Source: Alcaligenes sp. SORT26
GTDB taxonomy: Bacteria > Pseudomonadota > Gammaproteobacteria > Burkholderiales > Burkholderiaceae_B
Assembly: GCF_017377875.1 (NCBI RefSeq)
Contig: NZ_CP070975.1
Location: 3,286,001 to 3,350,000, forward strand
Direction: 5' to 3'
DNA length: 64,000 nt
Position 1 is the first letter of the stretch, and the number at the start of each line of letters is the position of its first letter. The translations under genes and the position numbers were made by a program. Positions 25,888 through 34,900 of the stretch are shown here, one piece after another. The notes below the pieces were generated by a model. That model saw only the letters and a list, made by a program, of their open reading frames with translations, made no database searches and was not told the DNA's origin.

Positions 25888-26969
25888 CAGGCTCTCCCGG
25901 CTTGCAGCATCTCTTGCAGTTGCTCGCGGTTCATCTTGTCCAGACCCAGGCTGGCCAATGTGCGTTGGCCTTGGCGCAGATCTTCACCCACGATGGCACC
26001 GGCAATCGCCAGCAAACCTTTGGTGACGGGGGCGTCTACACCGGCCCAGTCCGCCACGGAAGCGAAGAAGGCCAGACCCAGCATGGTGTCTTCACGCATG
26101 TAGCGGTGCTCGTGCAAGTCGATCTTCTCGCGCCAGTCGCCGCTTTTTACCAGCTTTGAGTGCGAGGAACGGTCGCCATACATCCACTGGTCGTTTTCGT
26201 AGTGGTCGGACAGGGGGAAGTGCGGGGCACCGTAGCCCAGCGCTTCACGAATGCGCATGCGCTCATTGTCCAACTGCGTGGTCACGGCACGTACCGAAGG
26301 CTGAGTGCCTTCGTTGTGAATGTCCCAGGCCGGGAAGTGTTCCAGCGGGCCTGCGTTCATCATGATCAGTGGTGGGTGGATGATAGGGCCAGCATTCATC
26401 AGGGCGCCGGACAGCGCATCTTCGCAGCGCTCCACGCTGGGGAAAACTTTGCCAATCACATCCAGCGCGTGATCGGTATTGCGTGCGGGGTACACGCCGG
26501 TAGGCAGGCGGGTGGCGCGGGTGGTGATGTTGATGACGGTATCGCCATGCTTGCGGGCCAACCAGGGCAAGGTGCCGGTTTCAGCCCAGCTTACATCGGC
26601 CTTGTTGCCCGTGCCGCGCACGATTTCGCTCATGATGAAGGAGCCAAAGGTGCCCGGTGGCAGGAACACGACCTGACCGTCCGTCAGGTGGGGAGCCATG
26701 ACGCGGGCAATATCGGTTTGTGCAATAGCGGGCGAAGGAATCAGTACCAGATCGGCACCGGCGATGGCCTCGCCAATATCGGCGCAGACTTTGGCAATGG
26801 GGATGTCGCGCTCGCCTGCTTCGTCTTTCAGTGTCATGACTGGGCGATCCAGCAAGGGCTGCAACTGAGCCGTATCACGACGCCACAAACGTACTTCGTG
26901 GCCCTGTTCGCTCAAGTCTGCCGCTGCCGCGTAACAACCGTGCCCGCCACCTAATACCGCTACCTTCAT
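25887..26969 (-). CDS. octopine/nopaline dehydrogenase-family enzyme
   Basis: A 360-residue NAD(P)-dependent enzyme. The N-terminal nucleotide fold begins MKVAVLGGGHGCYAAAADL and the C-terminal domain carries the family hallmark NAGPIIHPPLIMMNAG around residues 190-205. Opine dehydrogenases join or split an amino acid and a 2-oxo acid through a secondary amine. The start at 26969 follows GGAGACGAAT; a longer frame to 27011 lacks a ribosome site. It heads the importer operon, so oxidative breakdown of an imported opine-like compound is plausible, though many bacterial members of this family have no known substrate. Confidence 0.82.
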   Translation of the reverse strand: MKVAVLGGGHGCYAAAADLSEQGHEVRLWRRDTAQLQPLLDRPVMTLKDEAGERDIPIAKVCADIGEAIAGADLVLIPSPAIAQTDIARVMAPHLTDGQVVFLPPGTFGSFIMSEIVRGTGNKADVSWAETGTLPWLARKHGDTVINITTRATRLPTGVYPARNTDHALDVIGKVFPSVERCEDALSGALMNAGPIIHPPLIMMNAGPLEHFPAWDIHNEGTQPSVRAVTTQLDNERMRIREALGYGAPHFPLSDHYENDQWMYGDRSSHSKLVKSGDWREKIDLHEHRYMREDTMLGLAFFASVADWAGVDAPVTKGLLAIAGAIVGEDLRQGQRTLASLGLDKMNREQLQEMLQAGRA

Positions 26970-26998
26970 ATTCGTCTCCAATCTCTTTTTTTGATTTC

Positions 26999-27012
26999 TA
27001 TGCACTTGCATA
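26999..27012. promoter_or_regulatory. candidate operator of the importer/dehydrogenase operon
   Basis: TATGCA-CT-TGCATA is a perfect 6-bp inverted repeat about 30 bp upstream of the first start codon, in an A+T-rich stretch fit for a promoter. The nearby MarR protein is a possible ligand of this site. Confidence 0.4.
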
Positions 27013-27133
27013 TAAATACAGACTAAAAGATGTTGAGGCCTAAAACAAGAGGAGGAATGGGGGGAGTTACCCTAGGGCGGGAAAACTTGGATATGGAATG
27101 AAAAGTCGCAGAGGGCGCGCAGGAAAAACGCCG

Positions 27134-27913
27134 CTAAGCCGCGCTGCTAGCCAGTTCCAGTGCGCGCAGGGTAGCTTGAGCCAGCACGTGGCCGTGACCG
27201 GCTCCGGGCAGAACATGCAAGTTGGCTTGCATGCCTTGAGCTTGCAATTGCGCTTGCAGTTTTTGCATGGTGGGCAGGGTAGGCATGCCATTCTTGCGGC
27301 CTTCCGGTCCCGCTGCCTGAGCGCTAAGCGGATACCAGGCCTCTGAGGCACCGGCCAGAATATCCACCTGTACCGGCTTGCCCAACTGCTCTAGCAAGGT
27401 CCAGATCAGGGGATCACGCCACCACAAAGAAGGGCTGGCGCACAGGTAATGATGAATGGGCAGGCTTTGCTGGCTAAGGGCGTACAGCACGAACAATCCG
27501 GCGTAGGAGTGGCCGTAGAGGCTGATGCGTGAATGGGCTAGTGCAGGCTCCATTCCTTGCGCCAAAGCCAGAGCCATGCGTACTTGTTCGATCATGGCTG
27601 GGGCGCCACCGGCTTGCCACTGAGGAACACGTGGGTCTTCCCACAAGCCGCCATCCGGACCGGGTGGGGTGTAATCCAGAGCGCGATAGCGGGTGATCTG
27701 ATCGCGTTCGCCTTGATAGCCCAGCGACAAGATGGCGCAGCGTTTCAGGGCGGGATGACCGCTTTCTTCCAGCAGGGGCAAGGTCCACTGACCATCAAGC
27801 AGGCAAAGCAAAGGCAGGGGGCCTTGTTCAGGCTTCCCGTCTGGCAGGCGCAGCAATACGTGGTGGGGATGGCCGCCCGCAGGCGGCAGCTCCAGTGGAA
27901 TCAGACGCGACAT
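27134..27913 (-). CDS. IroE/Fes-like cytoplasmic esterase
   Basis: A 259-residue alpha/beta hydrolase. The nucleophile Ser136 is in GHSYAG, CASPSLWW follows as in Fes and IroE, and a late GAGHGHV holds the likely catalytic His. No signal peptide is seen, so it is predicted to act in the cytoplasm. It is the last gene of the ferric-siderophore importer operon, 6 bp after the binding-protein gene, which supports hydrolysis of the imported ferric catecholate to free iron. It lacks the Fes N-terminal domain, so it is nearer to the short IroE type. Confidence 0.82.
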   Translation of the reverse strand: MSRLIPLELPPAGGHPHHVLLRLPDGKPEQGPLPLLCLLDGQWTLPLLEESGHPALKRCAILSLGYQGERDQITRYRALDYTPPGPDGGLWEDPRVPQWQAGGAPAMIEQVRMALALAQGMEPALAHSRISLYGHSYAGLFVLYALSQQSLPIHHYLCASPSLWWRDPLIWTLLEQLGKPVQVDILAGASEAWYPLSAQAAGPEGRKNGMPTLPTMQKLQAQLQAQGMQANLHVLPGAGHGHVLAQATLRALELASSAA

Positions 27914-27919
27914 GAAGGC

Positions 27920-29053
27920 TCAGGGCGCGGGCTTCAGATCAATCATGTACGTGCCTTCCATCGGCACGGTCAGGAAACGCTGGTTCACTTCTTCCAGCGT
28001 TTTCAGGGCCGATACGCCTTGGAAACGGTCGGGATGAATCCAGGTGGCCAGTGCTTCGATAAAGATCATGTGCAGAGGCGAGTCGTTAAAGGCGTGCCAG
28101 ATGCCGTGGCTATTGCCGCTGCGCACGGCTGGCAAGGCTTGCAGACGGTTGCCGTCGATAATGGCTTGCAAGCTTTCACGGGCTTGCTCTGGCGTCACGC
28201 CTGTGCCAATGCGCAGACCGCCCGAGGTGGCGCGTTTGCCTGCGCCAGTGCCGGTGGCTACATAGACCACAGGGGCACGGGAATGAATGTATTCAAAGTT
28301 CAGCTTGCCGGTGGAGCTTTTCAGAACGTCCGCGCCAATATTGTGACCGCCTGCATAGCTGATCATGTCGTTGAAGGTGCCCGCGCCGGGGGAGTTGCAG
28401 CAGTCTGTGCTGCCTGCATGGGCGTGCACGAATACAGGCGGGTGATCTTCCTTGGGGAGATCGGCCAGTCGCTGGGCTACGCCTTGCATGTGTTCTTCGT
28501 AGAACTGAATGAATTCGTCGGTGCGTTCTTTCTCGCCCACGGCGTAACCCAATGCGCGCAGGCTGGGTACGGTGTTTTCCAAGGGGTTCACAAAGAAGTC
28601 GATCACGATGACGGGCACTTTGGCGGCAGTCAGGCGCTGGATCAGTGCCGAGTCGCGCGTGTCCTGACCGGGAGTCAGGCCCGCAAAGGCGGCAGTCAGT
28701 ACCACCAGATCGGGGCGCAGGGCCAGGGCTTGCTCAACCGAGAAGGTGTCTGCCGTATGGCGGCCTACAACGGGGATGTTGGCCAGTTGCGGGTAGCGCT
28801 TCAGATAGGTTTCGTATTCGTTGGAGAAAGATGTCTTGAACTCGTCCGACCAGCCTGCAATCAGGTTGGCAGGCTCGGGATGCACCAAAGCCAGCACTGG
28901 AAAATGTCGCGCCTGGGTCAGCACAATGCGCTTGGCCGGGCCGGGCAGGGTAACGGTACGACCCATGGCATCGGTAACTTCGATGGGCTGGGCCTGCACG
29001 CCCAAAGGCAAGAGCAAGGTCAGCGACAACAGCAGGTGGCGCAGGATGTTCAT
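27920..29053 (-). CDS. ferric-siderophore ABC transporter, substrate-binding protein
   Basis: A 377-residue periplasmic protein of the FepB/BtuF (type III) family. The signal peptide MNILRHLLLSLTLLLPLGVQAQ is followed by IEVTDAMGRTVTLPGPAKRIVL, the usual start of these proteins, and LALRPDLVVL. There is no lipobox. The ATG at 29053 is chosen because it begins a proper signal peptide; the open frame extends 32 codons further upstream. An unusual STDCCNSPGAGTF stretch near residue 215 has paired cysteines. It lies 13 bp after the ATPase gene and 6 bp before the esterase. Confidence 0.87.
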   Translation of the reverse strand: MNILRHLLLSLTLLLPLGVQAQPIEVTDAMGRTVTLPGPAKRIVLTQARHFPVLALVHPEPANLIAGWSDEFKTSFSNEYETYLKRYPQLANIPVVGRHTADTFSVEQALALRPDLVVLTAAFAGLTPGQDTRDSALIQRLTAAKVPVIVIDFFVNPLENTVPSLRALGYAVGEKERTDEFIQFYEEHMQGVAQRLADLPKEDHPPVFVHAHAGSTDCCNSPGAGTFNDMISYAGGHNIGADVLKSSTGKLNFEYIHSRAPVVYVATGTGAGKRATSGGLRIGTGVTPEQARESLQAIIDGNRLQALPAVRSGNSHGIWHAFNDSPLHMIFIEALATWIHPDRFQGVSALKTLEEVNQRFLTVPMEGTYMIDLKPAP

Positions 29054-29066
29054 GGGTTCTCCGAGG

Positions 29067-29852
29067 TCACAGCACAGGCTCTTGCAGCCCGTCGATAATG
29101 ATTTGCAAGGTGCCTTGCGAGCAGCTTTCCACGCGGGCACGGACACCATAGGCCTGGGCCAGCGAGTTGGGGGTAATTACCTTGGAAGGCTCGCCTTGCG
29201 CCAGCAGACCACCGCCTTCAATCATTAGCGCATAGTCGCTGTGGCGCAGGGCCACATTCAGATCATGCAGGACGATCAGGGTGATCAGATTGTTGTCGTG
29301 AGTTTCCTGGGCCAGCAAATCCATCACGTGGAATTGATAGTTCAGATCCAGGGCAGACAAGGGCTCATCCAGCAACAGCAAGGTAGGCTTGCGGATCAAG
29401 GCCTGTGCCAGTCCCACCAACTGCTTCTGGCCACCCGAGAGCTGATCCAGATAGTGCATGGACAAGTGCGCAATGCCCAGACGTTGCAGAATGTGCATGA
29501 TGTGGTCGTGATCCACATCGCGGGCATGGCCGCCGGGGGCAGACGCATTGGCCGCGACCAGCACGGATTCAAACACACGCAGGTGGACCGAGGCGGGCAG
29601 GGACTGGGGCAGGTACACCACTTTCTGTGCACGCTGCTCGAAGCTGACGCCGCTCAGTTCCTGACCATCCAGCAAAATCTTGCCGGTTGTGGGCTTGAGC
29701 AGCCCTGCCAAAGACTTGAGCAGGGTGGATTTGCCGCTGCCATTGGGGCCCAGCAAAGCCACAAGCTGACCCGGCTGCAAAGGCTCTATGGTCAGCTTGG
29801 ACAGGATTTCGCGTTTACCGTAAGACAGGCTGAGATCGTGGACTTCAAGCAT
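29067..29852 (-). CDS. ferric-siderophore ABC transporter ATPase (FepC-like)
   Basis: A 261-residue cytoplasmic ATPase. Walker A is GPNGSGKSTLLKSLAG, the signature LSGGQKQLVGLAQAL and Walker B LLLLDEPLSALDL, with the switch VLHDLNVALRH. It belongs to the iron-siderophore and cobalamin importer group. It follows the permease gene by three bases. It energises uptake of the ferric siderophore through the inner membrane. Confidence 0.92.
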   Translation of the reverse strand: MLEVHDLSLSYGKREILSKLTIEPLQPGQLVALLGPNGSGKSTLLKSLAGLLKPTTGKILLDGQELSGVSFEQRAQKVVYLPQSLPASVHLRVFESVLVAANASAPGGHARDVDHDHIMHILQRLGIAHLSMHYLDQLSGGQKQLVGLAQALIRKPTLLLLDEPLSALDLNYQFHVMDLLAQETHDNNLITLIVLHDLNVALRHSDYALMIEGGGLLAQGEPSKVITPNSLAQAYGVRARVESCSQGTLQIIIDGLQEPVL

Positions 29853-29855
29853 GGT

Positions 29856-30908
29856 TCACTTTATTTGGCGTCGCAGCACAACGCCCAGGAAGAAGGGCAC
29901 ACCCACCAGCGAGGTGACAATGCCGACCGGAATAATGATGCCGGGCACAATGTTTTTCGAGGCAATCGAGGCCAGCGACAGAATCACCCCACCCACCAGC
30001 GCACTTCCGGGCAAGTAGAAACGGTGATCTTCACCAAACAGGCGGCGGGCGATGTGCGGGGCAATCAGGCCCACAAAGCCGATGGTGCCCACAAAGGACA
30101 CGGCCAGTGCAGCTAGCAAGCTGATACGCAGCAAAGACACCAGACGCAGACGCGACACATTGATACCAAAGCTGGTAGCGCGATCTTCACCCAGACGCAG
30201 GGCGGTCAGCTTCCAGGTATCACGCAGGGATAAGGGCAGAATCAGTGCAAATACGGCCAGCATGATGCCGACCTTGCCCCAGGAGGAGCGCGACAGGCTG
30301 CCCATGGTCCAGAACACCAGCCCTTGAAGGGCTTCGGCGCTGGCCACAAACTGCACCAGCGAAACCAGTGCGTTGAAGGAGAACACCAGCGCAATACCAA
30401 AGAGCACCAGATTGGCGGTGCTCATGGCGCCCCAGCGGGCCACCGCGTCCAGCAACAAGGCGGACAACAGCGCGAAAACAAAGGCGTTGGCGGCAATGGT
30501 CCAGGCTTGCGGGATACCGGGAATCGACAGGTCCAGCACAATGGCCAGAGACGCGCCAAACGCCGCCGCCGAGGAAATTCCCAAGGTAAAGGGGCTGGCC
30601 AGCGGGTTATTCAGGATGGTCTGCATTTCCGCACCGGACAGGCCCAGCGCCAAACCAATGGCCATAGCCATCAGGGCATAAGGCAGGCGGATTTCCCAGA
30701 CGATGACGCGTGTGGTCGGGTCGGACTGTTCGGGGTTGAACAGCGCGTGGCTCAGTTCTCCCAGGCTAAGGCCCGAGGGTCCCAACATGAAGTCAGCCAC
30801 AATTGAGGCCAAAATCACAAGAACCAGGGCTCCTACCAGGAGCCAGCGACGTCTGAGGATGTGTTGATAGTCGGCCAGCGCGGGGGCCGGAACAGCAGAT
30901 GTGGACAT
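29856..30908 (-). CDS. ferric-siderophore ABC transporter permease (FecCD family)
   Basis: A 350-residue permease with about nine to ten helices of the BtuC/FecCD type. Family marks are IRLPYALMAMAIGLALGLSGAEMQTILNNPLASP and GTIGFVGLIAPHIARRLFG (given here in part: GFVGLIAPHIAR, NNPLASPFTLG). Only one permease gene is present, in contrast to FepD plus FepG, so a homodimer is expected. The start at 30908 (MSTSAVPA) is preferred to a longer frame that runs through the Fur-like box. It heads the importer operon. Confidence 0.88.
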   Translation of the reverse strand: MSTSAVPAPALADYQHILRRRWLLVGALVLVILASIVADFMLGPSGLSLGELSHALFNPEQSDPTTRVIVWEIRLPYALMAMAIGLALGLSGAEMQTILNNPLASPFTLGISSAAAFGASLAIVLDLSIPGIPQAWTIAANAFVFALLSALLLDAVARWGAMSTANLVLFGIALVFSFNALVSLVQFVASAEALQGLVFWTMGSLSRSSWGKVGIMLAVFALILPLSLRDTWKLTALRLGEDRATSFGINVSRLRLVSLLRISLLAALAVSFVGTIGFVGLIAPHIARRLFGEDHRFYLPGSALVGGVILSLASIASKNIVPGIIIPVGIVTSLVGVPFFLGVVLRRQIK

Positions 30909-30920
30909 TAAGTCTCTGAA

Positions 30921-30935
30921 TGATAACCGTTTACA
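30921..30935. promoter_or_regulatory. weak Fur-like box before the siderophore importer operon
   Basis: TGATAAC-C-GTTTACA matches about 10 of 14 positions of the 7-1-7 Fur motif. It is 13 bp upstream of the importer permease ATG and in the shared 145-bp intergenic region with the divergent esterase, so it could serve both. A perfect 8-bp hairpin GAGCAGGC/GCCTGCTC at 30994-31014 lies in the esterase leader. Confidence 0.5.
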
Positions 30936-31053
30936 TAGAAAGAAAGTATAGTTCATTGGCTAGGGTCTGTTAACACTAAAAGCAGTCTCGAATGAGCAGG
31001 CTTCTTGCCTGCTCAGGCCCCCCCGGCCTTGACGTCCTTACCGCGATTCTTCC

Positions 31054-31809
31054 ATGCAGCTTGAACATCTGGATTTTCTTTCCCCTTTGGGCCGACAGTA
31101 TCGTCTGACTTTGGCGTGGCCGACTACTGCTGCGCCTGCCGAAGGCTGGCCATTAGTCTGTGTGCTTGATCTACCGCAATTTGACGCGGTGCTGGATGCC
31201 TGTGAGCAGCAGGCTTCACCAGCCTGTGCCGTGCTGGGAATAGGGTATGGCGGGGAGGTCTGGCGTGATCAGGACTTTACGCCTGCGCTCAACGGAGAAG
31301 CGGGCCATGCCCCGGATTTTCTGGCGATGATGCAGGATGTATTCCTGCCCTGGGCCTATGCACAAACATCTTTGAATCCGCAGCGGCGCTTGCTGTGCGG
31401 CCATTCCTTGGGTGGCTTGTTCGCCTTGCAGCTTTTGTATCAGCAGCCAGAGTTGTTTGATGCGCTGGTGGTATCCAGCCCTTCTGTGTGGTGGGGGGAC
31501 GGGTTTCTGGCTCGACTGCTGGCCCAATCCCTTCCCAGCGCTGCCTTGACGATGCCCGTGCAGTTTTCCGTTGGCGAGTACGAGCAAAGCCTGGGCCCGG
31601 CAGAGGAAGCCATGCCCGAGGACAAGCGCGAGCTGCGTCGTCTACGTTTGCAGGAGCGCCGCATGGTGGATGGCACCCGTGAGCTGGCGCAGGCTTTGGC
31701 GCAGCAACAAGGTGGCGAACCGCGCTTTCGCATCGTACCGGGCTGTAATCACAGTCAGTCCGGTTTGGCCGCTTTGCCGCAAGGCTGTCTGGAATGGCTG
31801 GCTGATTAG
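31054..31809 (+). CDS. IroE-like esterase
   Basis: A 251-residue alpha/beta hydrolase of the IroE/Fes superfamily. Ser118 lies in CGHSLGG, followed by VVSSPSVWWGDGF, a stretch shared with siderophore esterases, and a late GCNHSQSG holds the probable catalytic His. No signal peptide is seen. It is transcribed divergently from the ferric-siderophore importer and shares its Fur-like intergenic region. It is distinct in sequence from the esterase at 27134-27913, so the cell has two short esterases plus the exported one at 1869. Division of labour, for example between trimer and linear products, is inferred. Confidence 0.8.
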   Translation: MQLEHLDFLSPLGRQYRLTLAWPTTAAPAEGWPLVCVLDLPQFDAVLDACEQQASPACAVLGIGYGGEVWRDQDFTPALNGEAGHAPDFLAMMQDVFLPWAYAQTSLNPQRRLLCGHSLGGLFALQLLYQQPELFDALVVSSPSVWWGDGFLARLLAQSLPSAALTMPVQFSVGEYEQSLGPAEEAMPEDKRELRRLRLQERRMVDGTRELAQALAQQQGGEPRFRIVPGCNHSQSGLAALPQGCLEWLAD

Positions 31810-31966
31810 TCCTGTGTCTTCTTGCCCACAACGACGTGCAGCACGGTGATTGCCTGTATCCTCTGAACGTCCCGGAGCAGACCCGTATAATGCTGCTCAC
31901 GCTTGCTTGAACCGGCTTTTCTGCCTTTCTTGTTCTCTTCTTCCCGTATTTTCAGGTCCCCGCCCT

Positions 31967-34900
31967 ATGGCTGCGCGTCGCGCTTCGTCTGTTTCCGATT
32001 CTTCCGTCCCCACTCAAGCGGGTTTGCTGCTCCATCCCCAATGGCTGGACTATCCCCGTCTGGAAGGTGTGGCTCGCCAGGTCGCCAAGAAAGCGCGTTT
32101 TCAGGATCGAGCCGGAATACGGCGACTGTGGCTGAAAGCCTGGCGCCTGCCGCAGGACGCCGCCTTTTTCAATCAGATCATCACGGCCGAGCTGGGTTTG
32201 AAGGATGCCGATCAGCGCCTGGAATCCCAAGGGGTGCCCGAGGTCGTTATCCGTAACCTGCGCCTGCTCTACCAAATGAGTGCCGACAAGCTGGATGCGG
32301 ATATTTATGAAGTCCTGCGCGAGCAATTACTTGAACAGCGCGGCCAATTGGCCGGGGCGATTGCCTCTCAGTCTCTGCCGTTAAGCGAGAACTGGCCTGA
32401 AGCCGAGCGCAGTCCGCGCTTGCTGGAGTTGGTGCAGGCTTGGCAGTCCCTGCCTTTGGCGCAGACCTATTTGTGGCAATTGCAGGCCGAGCAGCGTGAC
32501 CGTGATCAACGTGCCCAGCGTTGGGAGCAGGCCCAAAAAGAACGTGAGCAAGCCCGTCAAAAAGAACACAGCGATAAACAGCGCAAGTTCGATCAAGCCC
32601 AGGAACGCTTGAGCGCCTGGCTGCAAGAGCAGGGTTGTGAGCCGCAGCGCATCACCCTGGAGGCCTTTGAGGGCCTGCAAGCGGGTGAGCCTGCCCATTG
32701 GTTCATGACGGTGTATGGCCGCAATGCCAGTGCGGCGGTGTTGACCCAGGAATTCAAGCTGGACGCCGAACAGCAGGCGTTTCTGTTGCAGGCCCAAGCA
32801 GAACGTCAGGAGCGCCAGCGCGAGCAACGCCAGCAGCGTTGGGCCTGGGAGCAGGAGTGCATCGGCTCGGAAGAAACCATGGCCTTGCTGGGTATTACTC
32901 GTCAGGAGTACGAGTTGTGGCTGGCTGACCGCCGTTTGCCCAGCACCAAGCTGGAAGTGCGTGGCGGAGCCGCCGCCGGGCGTGATCGTGTCGCCCATCA
33001 TCCTGACCTTCTGGTTGCCATCGACCAAAACCAGATTGAACAATGGCGCGAGCAGCATGCCAGCACCCTGAGTGCCCGAGAGCGCTCCCAGTATCAGCGC
33101 GCTGCCGACCGCGCCCGCACGCAATGGCGTCAGCAACAAGTGCTGAACCAGATCAAGAAGCAGGAAGAGTGCGATTACGAAATTGACCCGGAAGATCCGC
33201 AGCGCCTGTGGTGGCATAAGGATTTGTGGCTGGCCGTGAATGTGCCCGTAGCGGGGGAGCGTCAGCACTGGCGTGCCAATGTGCGCATGCAGGCGGCCGT
33301 GCCTTTGCCGCGTACCGGCTCGGAGCTGGACCGATTGCCCGCCCGTGTCACAGTTTTGTTCAATACGGCCGCTCAAAATCGCCTGTCCCAACGTCTGGAA
33401 GACTCGCTGGATGCGTTTTTGCAAACCCAGCGTCCCTTGATTGATGGCTCTTCCTTCCTGGAGCTGGCCAAAGCCCTGCGCATGGCCTTGGAAGAAGGGA
33501 TTGAGCAAAAAGAAATTGAAGCGGGTGATTTTGAAAAACGCCTGCTGAATGGCCCGGTGCGTCGCATTCTGGAAAGTGTGGAGCAACAGCGCGCGCAGGA
33601 TTTGATGCGTTTGGGCGACTTCCCGGAAATGTTCAACCTGGCTCGTGGCATACGGCGTCATCTTGTATTCCGTTTGGGGCCCACCAACTCGGGCAAGACG
33701 CACGAGGCCTTGGAAGCCTTGATGGAAGCCAGATCGGGTGTGTATTTGGCACCGCTGCGACTGTTGGCCATGGAAGTGCGCGACCGCCTGATGAATGCTG
33801 GTATCCCCTGCAATCTGGTCACGGGCGAAGAGCGCGTGATGGTGCCCGGTGCCCAGCACACCGCCTGCACGGTCGAGATGATGGACCCCACGATGGAAGT
33901 GCGCGTGGCCGTCCTGGACGAGATTCAAATGCTGCAAGACGAGCAGCGCGGCTGGGCCTGGACGGCAGCCTTGGTCGGTGTTCCGGCCCGTACTCTGTTT
34001 GTCTGTGGTGATGCCTCGGTCTTGCGTCCTTGCGAGCGTCTGGTGCGTTCCATGGAAGAGACGATGGAGCTGGAGTTCACCGAGCGTAAAACGCCGCTGG
34101 AAGTCATGCCTTACCCGGTTGAGCCGCCGCGTGCGACGGGCAAGCAAGGGCGTCAGGAAGCGCCGTGGCGGGGTCGCAAAGACCGTCAACGCGAAGCCCA
34201 GGGTGTCTCCAAAGGCGATGCGGTCGTGGCCTTTACTCGTAAGGATGTACTGACACTAAGTGCCCGTTATCGCGCTCAAGGCTGGAAAGTCGCCACGATT
34301 TACGGTGCCTTGGCCCCTGAAGTGCGTCGCACCGAGTCCGAGCGCTTTTCCCAAGGCGAGGCCGATGTGCTGGTGGCCACCGATGCGATTGGCATGGGCT
34401 TGAACCTGCCAATTCGTCGCGTCTTGTTCTCTACCGTTCACAAGTTTGACGGCCGCTCCATGCGCGCCCTGAACGCAACTGAAGTGCGTCAGATTGCGGG
34501 GCGTGCAGGCCGCTATGGCTTGTATCCCAAAGGCTATGTGGGAGCGATGGACAAGCAGGACTTGAACCACGTACGCACCCAATTGCAAAGCGATGCCCCC
34601 AGCGTGGATATACGCTTGCCCATTGCGCCCAGCCCCGAACACGTGCAAGCCTTGGCGGCACTGCTGGATAACAACAATATCGGTGCCGTGCTGCAGTATT
34701 TTGCGCAAAAAGTGGCCTCGGATAGCCCCTTGTTCCAGACAGCGGGTCTGAAAGATGCGATTGAGCTGGGCTTTTGTGTAGACCGGCTGGCACCCAAGCT
34801 GGAGCTGCGCGAGAAGTTCACCTTTGCATGTGCACCCGTGTCCGTGGATAAAGATACCGAGCTGGATTACTTCAAACGCTGCTTGTCGGCGTATGTAGCG

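Noticed and set aside
32381-34189. 602-codon open frame antisense to the helicase
   Set aside because: The plus strand encodes an intact helicase with all motifs; the antisense product is low-complexity and has no family features.
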